Shown piece by piece: positions 44,571 to 53,453 of a stretch of DNA of 64,000 nucleotides. Under the pieces are notes generated by a model, which saw nothing but the letters and a program-made list of their open reading frames with translations, searched no databases and had not been told where the DNA came from. Position numbers and translations under genes: made by a program. The DNA is from Pectobacterium aquaticum. GTDB lineage: Bacteria; Pseudomonadota; Gammaproteobacteria; Enterobacterales; Enterobacteriaceae. Numbering within the stretch: the stretch's first letter is position 1; each line of letters starts with the position of its first letter. The stretch is from assembly GCF_003382565.3 (NCBI RefSeq), contig NZ_CP086253.1, positions 3,286,001 through 3,350,000 of the forward strand. Direction: 5' to 3'.

Positions 44571-45802
44571 TGTTCAGTTTCCGATAGCAACGCCACATTT
44601 TTGGCCAGTTCTTCGGCAATCGTCCCGAAACTTAGCGCGAGTTTTCGCGTCGCTGGCGCCAATGAAACCTCCTGGCCGATCAGCGGATCAACTGCGGGTG
44701 AAAACGCACGAATTTTTGCCAGTAACTCCGCTCGCGCCAGCATCGCCTCCAGTGGCCATGAACTGGTGGCATCACTCGGCCCGGCAGCATCGAGACTCTC
44801 TCCAGTCAGTAGACAAAATGCCTGACTCTGAGGAGCGGGTAGCGAAATGTCAGTCCCTAACCAGGGCGACAAACTGTAATTCAGACGGTAATTCACTATC
44901 GGTGCATATAACGATAATGATTTTGATTTTATCTCACCGAGAGGCAACCCTTTTGGCAATGTCAGTTCCAGGTAGCTACAAGATTTAACACTCCGGTCAA
45001 TTTCCAGTCTGAAATCCCAGGCTTTATCCTGCTGATCGATGACATCATGAAAAGCGACATCGCATAACTGTTTCAACAACGGCAATAGCTCACCCTGGCT
45101 ATTCTTTCCTGCACTGAGTCGCCGCGTGAGCCGCTGTTGCTGTAAGACACTGAGAATATTCCAGTCACTCTCAAATTCAGGTAAAACTGTTTTTGCCGAT
45201 ACAGCCTCTTTCGGCAGCAGGGCTTCATCACCGAGTACAAACTGAGAAGAGGAATAAGGATCGTAGCCATCAATCCAGAGGGAAAATTTTTGCCCTGCGA
45301 GGGTTGCAGCCTGTGCCATGATTTTTCCCTTAGGCGTAAGGGTTCTACTGGCAGGCTCATACCAATCAAGGCCAGCAAGGCGTTCAAGAATCGGCGATAG
45401 ATGTTCGTTTGACAGTCCGGTAATACGCAGAACATCGTCAATACCGAATCCGTCTGTAGCTAACGATTGAAGAACAAACTGCGAAACTTTACCGAGATTA
45501 GAGAGGATCTGGTGGCGCAGGATTAAGGTATATTTGCGAAATGGAATAAATACTGCCAGCTCGGCAGGTAATTGAGAAGCAGCCCGCTCTATATGGGGTT
45601 CTGTATCATAACGGACTGGGTTATCCGAACCATGCCCTGGTTTTTTCACCACCACCTCAACCACAACTTTTGGTCTTGCCGATGCAGCGGACACATGAAG
45701 AGTCGTTTTTTTTGTGTTTTGTGATGAATGAGTGGGCTGTTGTTGAGTTTGCCCTATTGCAGCCAGAAAAGCACTCATATTAGCAAAAAAACCACTGGAC
45801 AT
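44567..45802 (-). CDS. First protein of the helicase operon, winged-helix-like region
   Basis: 411-residue protein I do not recognise. The N-terminal 90 residues are low complexity and probably disordered. About residues 95-165 (ILRHQILSNLGKVSQFVLQSLATDGFGIDDVLRITGLSNEHLSPILERLAGLDW, read as separate helices) look like a winged helix with an iterated HTH. The rest is mixed alpha/beta. I start at ATG 45802 after GAGAAAGAG; the open frame reaches 45838. Promoter and palindromes lie upstream at 45902-45955. A sensor or assembly role is only a guess. Confidence 0.75.
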   Translation of the reverse strand: MSSGFFANMSAFLAAIGQTQQQPTHSSQNTKKTTLHVSAASARPKVVVEVVVKKPGHGSDNPVRYDTEPHIERAASQLPAELAVFIPFRKYTLILRHQILSNLGKVSQFVLQSLATDGFGIDDVLRITGLSNEHLSPILERLAGLDWYEPASRTLTPKGKIMAQAATLAGQKFSLWIDGYDPYSSSQFVLGDEALLPKEAVSAKTVLPEFESDWNILSVLQQQRLTRRLSAGKNSQGELLPLLKQLCDVAFHDVIDQQDKAWDFRLEIDRSVKSCSYLELTLPKGLPLGEIKSKSLSLYAPIVNYRLNYSLSPWLGTDISLPAPQSQAFCLLTGESLDAAGPSDATSSWPLEAMLARAELLAKIRAFSPAVDPLIGQEVSLAPATRKLALSFGTIAEELAKNVALLSETEQ

Positions 45803-45901
45803 ACTCTTTCTCGCAATCGTTAAGTTACATACAAACATACTGCAGGCAAAAATTAACGTTTGCGTCAGTACTGTAGATATAACTACATGTAACCAAAAAT
45901 T

Positions 45902-45955
45902 TTATTCATAAAATGAATAATATAATTTTTTTGAGTCAATACAATTTTTATTCAT
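45902..45955. promoter_or_regulatory. Palindromic operator-like repeats upstream of the helicase operon
   Basis: TTATTCAT (45902-45909), spacer AAA and ATGAATAA (45913-45920) form a perfect palindrome, and a third TTATTCAT lies at 45948-45955. The surrounding DNA is AT-rich. The spacing about 100 bases before the first ATG suits a repressor site. Confidence 0.5.
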
Positions 45956-46092
45956 ATCCCTCAGTGTCAGGATAGTTATCATCCTCGCTGAAAATGTAAT
46001 GATGCAATGGATATCCCTCCCTCAGCGCAAGTCCTGTGTAAGCATTCCTGTTAAACGGACCATTCTCTTTTAGAGTGTGGATTTACCCTTAA

Positions 46093-46203
46093 AGCAAACT
46101 TCCGCTCCTCGCTCAAAGCCGACATGGATCACCTGCTGGCTATGCACATCATGAAAGAGCTTTTCAAATATCTTGTCAAGTTTATCAACCGGGATAAACT
46201 TTA
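46093..46203 (+). pseudogene. Short C-terminal coding fragment
   Basis: The plus strand reads LKANFRSSLKADMDHLLAMHIMKELFKYLVKFINRDKL and then a stop, split here from a missing upstream part. It has coding-like composition but no start of its own and no recognised family. Probably the tail of a deleted gene at the edge of the island. Confidence 0.3.
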
Positions 46204-46222
46204 GCTAACTGAGTGGCTCCCT

Positions 46223-47695
46223 TTAATGCTTTTTCTCAATCAAAAGATATGGATGAGACCAGTCCGTAACCTTCTGGTGTGTAACAAACCCATCATGCTC
46301 CAGTGCGCACACACCCTTATGGCTGGCAACGTAATCGTATACGGCCTTGCTTTCCAACCCCTGTAACATGTGCGACAACAGCTTCCGGCGCATCACATCT
46401 GATTTCCAGCGTTTACGAGTTGCCACATCTTTAAAGGTAATGTTGAATGGTTGCCCCACCGCATTGGTAACGCATTTGCCATAACGGTTGGTTTTAGCTG
46501 TGCCTTCGTAATGATCCAACAGCACGGCCAGATCTCGCCTTAAGGGTTTCAGAAGGCGCTTCCAGTGTTCCAGTACTTGCTTTGCTTTTGTCTTACCTAA
46601 CTCACGGTTCAACAACCGTCTGGTACTGGATTTTAGCGATAGCGTAACGAACCCGGCGTTGAATACGCTGGAGAACCTAAATTGCTTTACCAGCTCCTCC
46701 GCGACACGTAACACCCGGCAGATATAGCTCGTTTCCAATACTTTCAACGACTTTGCCGAAATACCAATACTCAGCAGTTCATGGCGAAGGATCTCAAGCT
46801 GACATCCCTTGATGTCATAATTATGCCCCCGTGCCAGACACGCCCACTTCATTTTAGACGGTAGACTCTGGAAGCCAGTGCCAACCTCAAAGGATCTCCC
46901 GCCAATGCTGGCCGTTTTATACGATTGCCTGTAAGAAACCGTTAACGGTGATTCCTTTACCAAATCTACACCTGTTTCAGCCAGTTGCGACAGGAAGTTA
47001 AAAATGAATATTTTGTTCTTATCTGTGGGATGTTTGCGATGATAAGCAAGTAGTGCATCCAGATTGATTTCAAGCGGCTCAAGGTTGTTCCATACACTCA
47101 CCACGAGTTCCCTGAAGGCAGCGTTAGGGATATCGCGCTTAGACTGCTTATGTTTAGCATCCTGCCCACGGTCAATCGCAGCTCCAATCAGATCATCAAA
47201 GGAGTAACTTTTACGCTTGGTGAAAATGTCCGTCAGATAATGGTAGCGATCCTTACGGCTAAGGTATGCCTCCCTGTCATTTCCAAACAACTTATTCAGA
47301 AAACGTTTAGAAACAGCATATTCCCGGCACGAATGCTGAGCATTGGAATAACCGGTTAGTTTGATGATTCCAGCCTTTTCAAGTACTTCCATTGCACGCT
47401 CATGGGTCGGCCCACTTTTCTTGAATACTCCGGGAAGTTTCTCCCGACCCAACTCAAACGGTACTGGCACAGAATAAGACCATTTCTTACCCACCTGAAT
47501 CTTTGCTTTTTTCCTGTTCTTACGACTACAGGTAGCGACACAAATAACGTGCTGGAGAAATACTGAAATATTACGATAAAAAGGACGCCGTAAACTTGGC
47601 ACGCCATTATAAGGAATACTGAAAATAATCTTCTTGAAATAATCCAGCGTTGAATCTGTCACAAGAATATTGTTATGCGTAATGTATGACTTCAT
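46223..47695 (-). CDS. Polymerase-palm-like replication protein (unrecognised family)
   Basis: 490-residue basic protein. Residues 290-308 read HNYDIKGCQLEILRHELL, resembling motif A of family A DNA polymerases and single-subunit RNA polymerases (Asp, then Gln-x-Glu, then Arg/His). Residues 463-470, CALEHDGF, resemble motif C (His-Asp). Between them is a Lys/Arg-rich helical segment (358-390) where motif B would lie. The N-terminal 180 residues have no clear relatives. Its place in an element with a HUH Rep and a DUF927 ATPase suggests a primase or polymerase. The call rests on short motifs only. Confidence 0.55.
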   Translation of the reverse strand: MKSYITHNNILVTDSTLDYFKKIIFSIPYNGVPSLRRPFYRNISVFLQHVICVATCSRKNRKKAKIQVGKKWSYSVPVPFELGREKLPGVFKKSGPTHERAMEVLEKAGIIKLTGYSNAQHSCREYAVSKRFLNKLFGNDREAYLSRKDRYHYLTDIFTKRKSYSFDDLIGAAIDRGQDAKHKQSKRDIPNAAFRELVVSVWNNLEPLEINLDALLAYHRKHPTDKNKIFIFNFLSQLAETGVDLVKESPLTVSYRQSYKTASIGGRSFEVGTGFQSLPSKMKWACLARGHNYDIKGCQLEILRHELLSIGISAKSLKVLETSYICRVLRVAEELVKQFRFSSVFNAGFVTLSLKSSTRRLLNRELGKTKAKQVLEHWKRLLKPLRRDLAVLLDHYEGTAKTNRYGKCVTNAVGQPFNITFKDVATRKRWKSDVMRRKLLSHMLQGLESKAVYDYVASHKGVCALEHDGFVTHQKVTDWSHPYLLIEKKH

Positions 47696-48730
47696 AATTC
47701 ACCTGTATATAGAAACCAGAGCACCATGCCCTGACCCCATTTATTTACAACTGAATTACGCAAAATCACGCGTGAACCCAACAAGGTTCAGATGGTTATT
47801 AGATGATAATAATATTGGAGGCTGGAGCCTCATGATAGCTGATACAGGATAATGGCTATAGTATGGATAAACCATATATACAATATATAGAGATACAGTA
47901 CCTATAGAGCTTAATAGATACAGTAATATACCTGGTAGACTGAAGGAGCGATTAATTCCCAGCTTAGCCAGAATGGGAGTAGCGGTCACCCCCAACGTTA
48001 CCCGTTATTAGGCGGTATAATAACGGTCAGGGGCTAATAGATTGCGGTGGTAGACGCACGTTATTTCCTGGATTTCACTCAAAACCGCCGATCCTTGCCA
48101 TCTTCAGGATCCGCAAAACCCATCGCCAGTTTACCCCTACCATTGTACGAGGTGCCAATCTGACGCCCAGCAACACCGGTAGTTAGCTGGTCAACCATAG
48201 CAAAACCTGGCAACGTTGGGCGGTTTAAAGCGGAGCTATTTCACAAATGATATATTTCTGCTCTGCCTCTAGCCGAGCAAGCGGTGAGGTGACCGACCTG
48301 TAAATCTGCCGAGTGATTCAGTGTGCTACAGGTAGATGATGAACCCCAGGACCAGGCATCAGTTCGTCGACTTATGACCTGATTATTGATGAAAATCGGT
48401 ACACAGGCTCTGTAACTTCCAGCAGAGTTTAACAACCAGAAACCAAACGTGCCCATAGAATCGCAATCACTAAATCACTTTTTTTCAAAGCGCCAAATAT
48501 TTTCGTCATCATTAGCCTGTCAGTGCTGAGTAGTGTTGATCGCCCATTTTCAGCAACTATGCGAGTTAACGCATCTACATACCCTCCCGATACCCTCTTT
48601 GAACGATTTCAGCGAAAAGCTCATCAACAAACCTTGTTGCGATTATGGGTATTCAGCGACAGAATGGTCACCATGTTGAACCCGTATTTCAACAGATTGC
48701 GATCACTTACAACGTAAGGTTAAGAGGCTT
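47696..48730. other. Gap with GATACAG repeats, possible origin
   Basis: 1035 bases without a supported gene. GATACAGGA at 47841, GATACAGTA at 47892 and GATACAGTA at 47917 form an iteron-like cluster in an AT-rich stretch (47820-47945), a possible replication origin or regulator site. The rest has only short frames; a 71-residue cysteine-containing minus-strand frame (48241-48456) has no ribosome site I trust and I do not call it. Confidence 0.45.
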
Positions 48731-49192
48731 ATGAATACCGATTTGATGCCCAATTTCTGGAAGCTGTCACATGGCTGGAAGGAGTTCTCATTCCTGGATA
48801 TGGTCGAATGCATTGATGAAAAACTCGTCTACATCCATCGTACAACCGCTGGTAAGGGACAGTCGTCTGTCAGCCAAGCAGAGGAGTTTGCAAATGCTCC
48901 GATTGGTGATTATTTCTACCTAACTCACGGAAACCAAGGGGTGTACCTGCTTGGTCAATTCACAGGTCCTGTTAACTACTTCACAAAACATAGTGGCGGT
49001 TGGATGGACAGGCCGTTTCGTCTGATACTCAAGGCCAAAAATCAGGAAAGATACACAGGAGAGCAAAAATGGTGGACGCCAAACGATAACTCTACATTCA
49101 CGAAAGTGCCACGTCATGAATATGAATTATTTGAAAAGCTGATTTTGACTCCCTATTTTGATGTTGATATGAAGAAATTTCGTAAAGCATAA
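48731..49192 (+). CDS. Stand-alone EVE/PUA-like domain protein
   Basis: 153-residue protein with AAGAGG before the ATG. The order NFWKLSHGWKEFSFLD, AEEFANAPIGDYFYLTHGNQGVYLLGQFTGPV and WTPNDNSTFTKVP recalls the EVE/PUA-like reader domain found at the N-terminus of some McrB-type restriction ATPases, which bind modified bases. Here it stands alone, convergent with the DUF927 gene. The assignment is by pattern, not a search. Confidence 0.55.
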   Translation: MNTDLMPNFWKLSHGWKEFSFLDMVECIDEKLVYIHRTTAGKGQSSVSQAEEFANAPIGDYFYLTHGNQGVYLLGQFTGPVNYFTKHSGGWMDRPFRLILKAKNQERYTGEQKWWTPNDNSTFTKVPRHEYELFEKLILTPYFDVDMKKFRKA

Positions 49193-49264
49193 GACGCTGA
49201 TATGAAACCACTCTAAATAGGGATCGCAATTATAGATTAATATAGCCACCCCGAAATACATAGC

Positions 49265-49287
49265 AAAAAAGCCCTCAAAAAGGGGGC
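49265..49287 (-). terminator. Rho-independent terminator of the DUF927 gene
   Basis: On the minus strand GCCCCC, a loop, GAGGGC and then six T residues, 18 bases after the stop at 49305. Confidence 0.8.
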
Positions 49288-49304
49288 CTATGATTTGACA
49301 CTTA

Positions 49305-50966
49305 TTAATCAACAATAAGTTTATTTATTTCGCTGAGTACAAAACAGTAGCGCCGCTCATAACTTCCGTCAACATGCTTGATCTGGATGGTGCTGAAAGG
49401 CTTTTGAGAATCGGATAACATCAGCCCGCCACTGGTCATTTTGGGGAATATGTTTTTCCGAGCCTGCAAGCTAATTAAATTATGAACGAAATTCTTCTTA
49501 ACAGCGATAACCTGAGTTTTTTTGATAAAATGAATAATAGCCATTTCATTCCTGGCATCCTCTGCGCTAGATTTCGAAAGGTCCAACAATTCATCAGAGG
49601 CCATAACTTTCATCAGTGCGTTAGGCAGCATTTCGGTTATCTTCAAGAGTGGATTACATTGATTAGCCACAGAATCAAGATAGCACTTTGATATAGCTTC
49701 GAGGATGACCCTAGGTCTGAACGGAAAGACTTTATATTTTGATGCAATAAAACCCGCCGCATAAGCCAGTGCGAACCGACTGGCAATACGCATGTCTATA
49801 CCGGAGTTCATATCAACGCCATGCTTCTCAATAAAATAGTCCATCTCACTTTCTATTAACGCCTTAAGTTCCTCTGGATCACTTTGCAAATCGGCAACCA
49901 GTTTAGCCAGGAATCTGGGTTTTGCCGAACCATAATAACAGCGGGTGACACGCTTTATATCATTCGCCAGTTCGTTACCTGAATTACTCCCTGCTGGCAA
50001 ACGCTCAAAAATCCCCAACCCACATCCCGCATCAGCGGGAACATCAATGACACGCACATTCTCACCGTTCAGACGTTCAATATTCCCTGCTTCTGCATGC
50101 TGTGCAAGACTCAGCTCTCCGGTACTAAATACCCCTACACGCCATTCAGGGACGTTATTTTCATACAGCGCAGACCTTAGCTTTCCTTTCCCTCCGGATA
50201 ACGTATAAACCCGGTTTTGCATTATCCTGGCCGCAGATACAGGATCCTTGTCGAGTAACTTACTTTCATCAAGGATCAGAGTACTGTCGTTATGCGCAAC
50301 CGCAATCTCTTCCAGCCCCTTATCTGTATTGCTCCACAATGTCACAATATCCGAAGGCCTGCCTGCTATAGAAGCCATCATCTCAGCTGATGAGCTCTTA
50401 CCCATGCTACTGGTTCCCCAGAGATGAAAACCTCCACCTTCCATGTTAACTATTTTGAGTAATGGCCCTGTAAAGCCACAGCAAACCGCCAGCATCAGAC
50501 GAGAGCTGTAGCCAGCCAGACTAGCCACCTGCTCCTTCCACTCTTTCAAAGTGCGCTGCTTCACTTCCTTTGGAAAATGATTTTTGGCAAACGGATTAAG
50601 AACCGGCTTATCTCCTTTTATTTCACCAACAATCCTGTCATCTGCACGCAGGTAGACCCCACAATTAAAACCAGGGCTGTTACACAGCATAAAATAGACT
50701 GAAACCGATTTAATTACCTCTTCGTAGATAAGCTCTTTATTGTTAGCCAGTAACGACGGTGGATATCCTGCTTTCAGTACAATTTTCATCACCTCATTTT
50801 TATTAGCTAGTGCTACATTTGGGATCACTGACTCAATGCATCCATTTGTATTTTCGCTATAAATGCTGACCAAGCGACAGGCGCTGTTGTTTTTCTCATT
50901 CATTCGGGAAATGGCAATAAGCTTAACGCCAATACCCTGAAAATCTTTTGTTTTTTTCACTTTCAT
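49305..50966 (-). CDS. DUF927-family ATPase (SF3 helicase-like)
   Basis: 553-residue protein. Residues 95-240 hold the DUF927 core: Walker A WGTSSMGKSS near 184, Walker B STLILDES near 228, and an arginine-finger-type region RVGVFSTGELSLAQHAE. DUF927 proteins appear in plasmids and integrative elements, usually with a primase or TOPRIM partner, and are thought to unwind DNA. Here no separate primase is seen; the polymerase-like protein at 46223-47695 may supply that role. It ends at a good terminator. Confidence 0.8.
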   Translation of the reverse strand: MKVKKTKDFQGIGVKLIAISRMNEKNNSACRLVSIYSENTNGCIESVIPNVALANKNEVMKIVLKAGYPPSLLANNKELIYEEVIKSVSVYFMLCNSPGFNCGVYLRADDRIVGEIKGDKPVLNPFAKNHFPKEVKQRTLKEWKEQVASLAGYSSRLMLAVCCGFTGPLLKIVNMEGGGFHLWGTSSMGKSSSAEMMASIAGRPSDIVTLWSNTDKGLEEIAVAHNDSTLILDESKLLDKDPVSAARIMQNRVYTLSGGKGKLRSALYENNVPEWRVGVFSTGELSLAQHAEAGNIERLNGENVRVIDVPADAGCGLGIFERLPAGSNSGNELANDIKRVTRCYYGSAKPRFLAKLVADLQSDPEELKALIESEMDYFIEKHGVDMNSGIDMRIASRFALAYAAGFIASKYKVFPFRPRVILEAISKCYLDSVANQCNPLLKITEMLPNALMKVMASDELLDLSKSSAEDARNEMAIIHFIKKTQVIAVKKNFVHNLISLQARKNIFPKMTSGGLMLSDSQKPFSTIQIKHVDGSYERRYCFVLSEINKLIVD

Positions 50967-51123
50967 ATACCCACCATTTATTAATCAATTTTTCATTTTT
51001 TGACATGCGTAAACTTACTCACACAGAATAATGTGAGTAGTGTTGTATCAACGTTTCAACGGGTTTCTGCATTCCTTTGCGACTGCACTAACCTTTAATC
51101 GCTCTTGAAGGGATATTGCTCTC

Positions 51124-51966
51124 TTAGCTCATCAACAAATGATCACCATAACGTCTCACCTTATACATAAAGGTTAATGTCTGTATTCCCTGCTTATCCA
51201 TCATCACTAATGAATGAGCATGCTGCCTGGGACGTAATCTGCGTTTTATAGTCCGGCGCTTAGGTTTAATACTCTTATCGTTGATAAATGTAAGCGTGTT
51301 TTCTTTATACGATTCAACACGCCACCATATCGTCTTAAATAAATAGCTTATTTGTTTCTCCGGATCATCTATTCCAGTGTCAAACATTGGTCTAGAAATG
51401 ACGTTCTTTCTTACCGACATATTGCGTTTATTTTTCATCCTATTCCTAAGTTTATTTAATGCCTCCTCTTCATTGAAAGTGATTAAGTGAAAATGAGGTA
51501 GCCACAATCCGGTGTCTGTGTGGTAATCCATTTCGAAACCACCTATCACCATATACCTGAATCCACATTCTTTTAACCACCGCTGGAGACGTGCAATCAG
51601 AGCATCTGGCGACCATGCGGGTGCTTCTACATCTGTGAACGCATCCTGGTAGAAAACCAATGTCACATTGCGCCACTTGTGTGTCTTGCTGCATAAACGT
51701 AGAACTTCACGGGTCATCTTCAACCGATATCGCCTGCGGCATTCCGGGCATGCTGCGCTGTTACACGGGTATTTCGGGTGGCATTCTGTTAATTTTGCAC
51801 AGAGCGTTTTGTAACGTGCTCCGGTATATGTGGATAAACTGGCTATCCTGAACGCCCTTTCCTTTCTTGCCTGCTCTGGCGTTTCAAAACCCGGTATTGA
51901 CAACGCCAGCATCTCAAGTTCCTGAGACAGCCAGGCCAACGGGATTCGCCTATTCAATATCAACAT
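51124..51966 (-). CDS. HUH-type rolling-circle replication initiator
   Basis: 280-residue Rep. A cysteine cluster (C62, C68, C73, C76; CPEC) resembles a zinc ribbon. The HUH motif is LPHFHLI (H158, H160), and QISYLFK (Y208 and K211) fits the catalytic tyrosine with Lys. It should nick the element's origin and start rolling-circle replication. It overlaps the AlpA-like gene by TAATG, so it is coupled to it. Confidence 0.8.
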   Translation of the reverse strand: MLILNRRIPLAWLSQELEMLALSIPGFETPEQARKERAFRIASLSTYTGARYKTLCAKLTECHPKYPCNSAACPECRRRYRLKMTREVLRLCSKTHKWRNVTLVFYQDAFTDVEAPAWSPDALIARLQRWLKECGFRYMVIGGFEMDYHTDTGLWLPHFHLITFNEEEALNKLRNRMKNKRNMSVRKNVISRPMFDTGIDDPEKQISYLFKTIWWRVESYKENTLTFINDKSIKPKRRTIKRRLRPRQHAHSLVMMDKQGIQTLTFMYKVRRYGDHLLMS

Positions 51967-52160
51967 TATTCCTCTTTTTTTGATGGCCTCTCATTAATCC
52001 ATTTATAAATGTCTGCCTCATACCATGCGACAGCACGGCCCCCTGTTACTAATACCTGAAGGGGGAAATTTTTGCTGGCGAGCATCCTGTATAATGTCGC
52101 ACGGGATATTGCACATAATCTTGTCACTTCATCTATTTTAATTAAACGGCCTTTATTCAT
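51966..52160 (-). CDS. AlpA-family excisionase/regulator
   Basis: 64-residue MerR-like winged helix of the AlpA family: LIKIDEVTRLCAISRATLYRML..., ending AVAWYEADIYKWI. I start at 52160 because of GGAGGACTT before the ATG; the longer frame to 52232 lacks this. AlpA-type proteins control integrase and replication genes of P4-like elements. It is directly upstream of the HUH Rep gene. Confidence 0.88.
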   Translation of the reverse strand: MNKGRLIKIDEVTRLCAISRATLYRMLASKNFPLQVLVTGGRAVAWYEADIYKWINERPSKKEE

Positions 52161-52392
52161 AAGTCCTCCTACGTTTCGTTGAGAACATAATAGCGGCCTG
52201 AACGATACATACAATAGGCCTTCCTGGTCCATAAATTAGTGTGCCTCTCACATTTTAATAAGGTAAAGAGCAAAGATTGCTTTAATCCGTAAGATGGATT
52301 ATTTATGTGATAAGCACACGAATGCTTTTTGCTCACCTGCCAAAATAAGATAATATTTTAATCTACCAAAATCAGGAACAACGGAGTTTAAA

Positions 52393-53061
52393 ATGGAAAA
52401 TATTAAATCAGAAAACACAAACAACAAGTTAGTCGAAAAAATAGTTAAACATTCGGAAGATCCGACTGAAGGAACTCATGCCAGGAAGACAAGAAGGTCC
52501 CGAAACGCCCGTTACAAGAGTGAAACGGAGTCAATCCATGAGAAATCGGGCTTCACAACGTTAAAGCTGCGTGTCGGGCAGGGTGTCATGCAAAAGCTGG
52601 AGGAAATCTACCGGGATCATCGGGGCTATGACCTGAATGAGACCCGTAAAGATCTGGATGCCCTCAGCAAAGTCGTCAGCTACTGCGTGAGTAAGTTCTA
52701 TAAAGAAATGTATTTGCAGAAAAGTAAAGGTGCATTGCCTGACATTCTTCCGGCAAAGACACCGCGCGCACAGGAACTGTACGATCTGCATCAGGCTGTT
52801 GCCTACAGGGCCTTGTCTGGTTTGCCCCATCAGTTAATTGCCATTGAGATGCAAAACGACAGATACCAGTCTCCCGCGAATATCATTGCCAGTCGACGGG
52901 GTTCACGCAAAACGCCATTACCCTGGGATGTTTCTCAGGTTGATGATCTGCTGAGCATTCAGTGGGTAAACGATGAAATCAAGAAGCTTAATGAGAAAGG
53001 GATTCAATATCCCCCTATCCAGCCTGCTGCCGTGGATAATCTGAGTGATTCTGGAAAGTGA
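52393..53061 (+). CDS. Hypothetical protein of the integrative element
   Basis: 222-residue protein, unrecognised. Its N-terminal 50 residues are charged and basic (ARKTRRSRNARYKS). Residues 55-110 begin TTLKLRVGQGVMQKLEEIYRDH and look helical, possibly DNA binding. It is divergent from the AlpA-like gene with about 230 bases between, which must contain both promoters. The start has ACGGAG upstream. Confidence 0.65.
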   Translation: MENIKSENTNNKLVEKIVKHSEDPTEGTHARKTRRSRNARYKSETESIHEKSGFTTLKLRVGQGVMQKLEEIYRDHRGYDLNETRKDLDALSKVVSYCVSKFYKEMYLQKSKGALPDILPAKTPRAQELYDLHQAVAYRALSGLPHQLIAIEMQNDRYQSPANIIASRRGSRKTPLPWDVSQVDDLLSIQWVNDEIKKLNEKGIQYPPIQPAAVDNLSDSGK

Positions 53062-53141
53062 TTTTGTGAAAAAGTGATTGGTGGTGGATTGCCTCAGAAC
53101 GTGTAATGTTACTGCAACAGCGACTACAGGGGAAATAAACG

Positions 53142-53450
53142 ATGACATTTGATATCGACCATGACGCACTTCGGGCCTCAGTATTCAAACAGCACTATGT
53201 TCCTGCTGTTGAATCTATCGGAAAAATTGGGCGTTACTGGTTTGGCGGAACGCGGCAATTAGCCTCAATGGTAGCAACATTACTTGAAGAAAGTGGGATG
53301 CCGATCATCTTATATAATGTACCCCCCCGCTGGGAATTCGTGGTTTACCTGGCTGAAAGTGGCGTTAATAGCGATGAATTAAATAAAATTGCTCATCGTC
53401 GGCATGAGCTGATTGAACAAGGTGTTGCAGAGCGGGACTTACCTCTTTAG
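53142..53450 (+). CDS. Small hypothetical protein next to the integrase
   Basis: 102-residue acidic protein beginning MTFDIDHDALRASVFKQ, with an AGGGGA-type ribosome site upstream. The ordering GGTRQLASMVATLLEESGMPI suggests a helical fold. It ends 3 bases before the integrase stop on the other strand. No family recognised; possibly an accessory factor for recombination. Confidence 0.6.
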   Translation: MTFDIDHDALRASVFKQHYVPAVESIGKIGRYWFGGTRQLASMVATLLEESGMPIILYNVPPRWEFVVYLAESGVNSDELNKIAHRRHELIEQGVAERDLPL

Positions 53451-53453
53451 CCG

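Noticed and set aside
48241..48456. 71-residue frame in the large gap
   Set aside because: No ribosome site or family; amino acid pattern not convincing.
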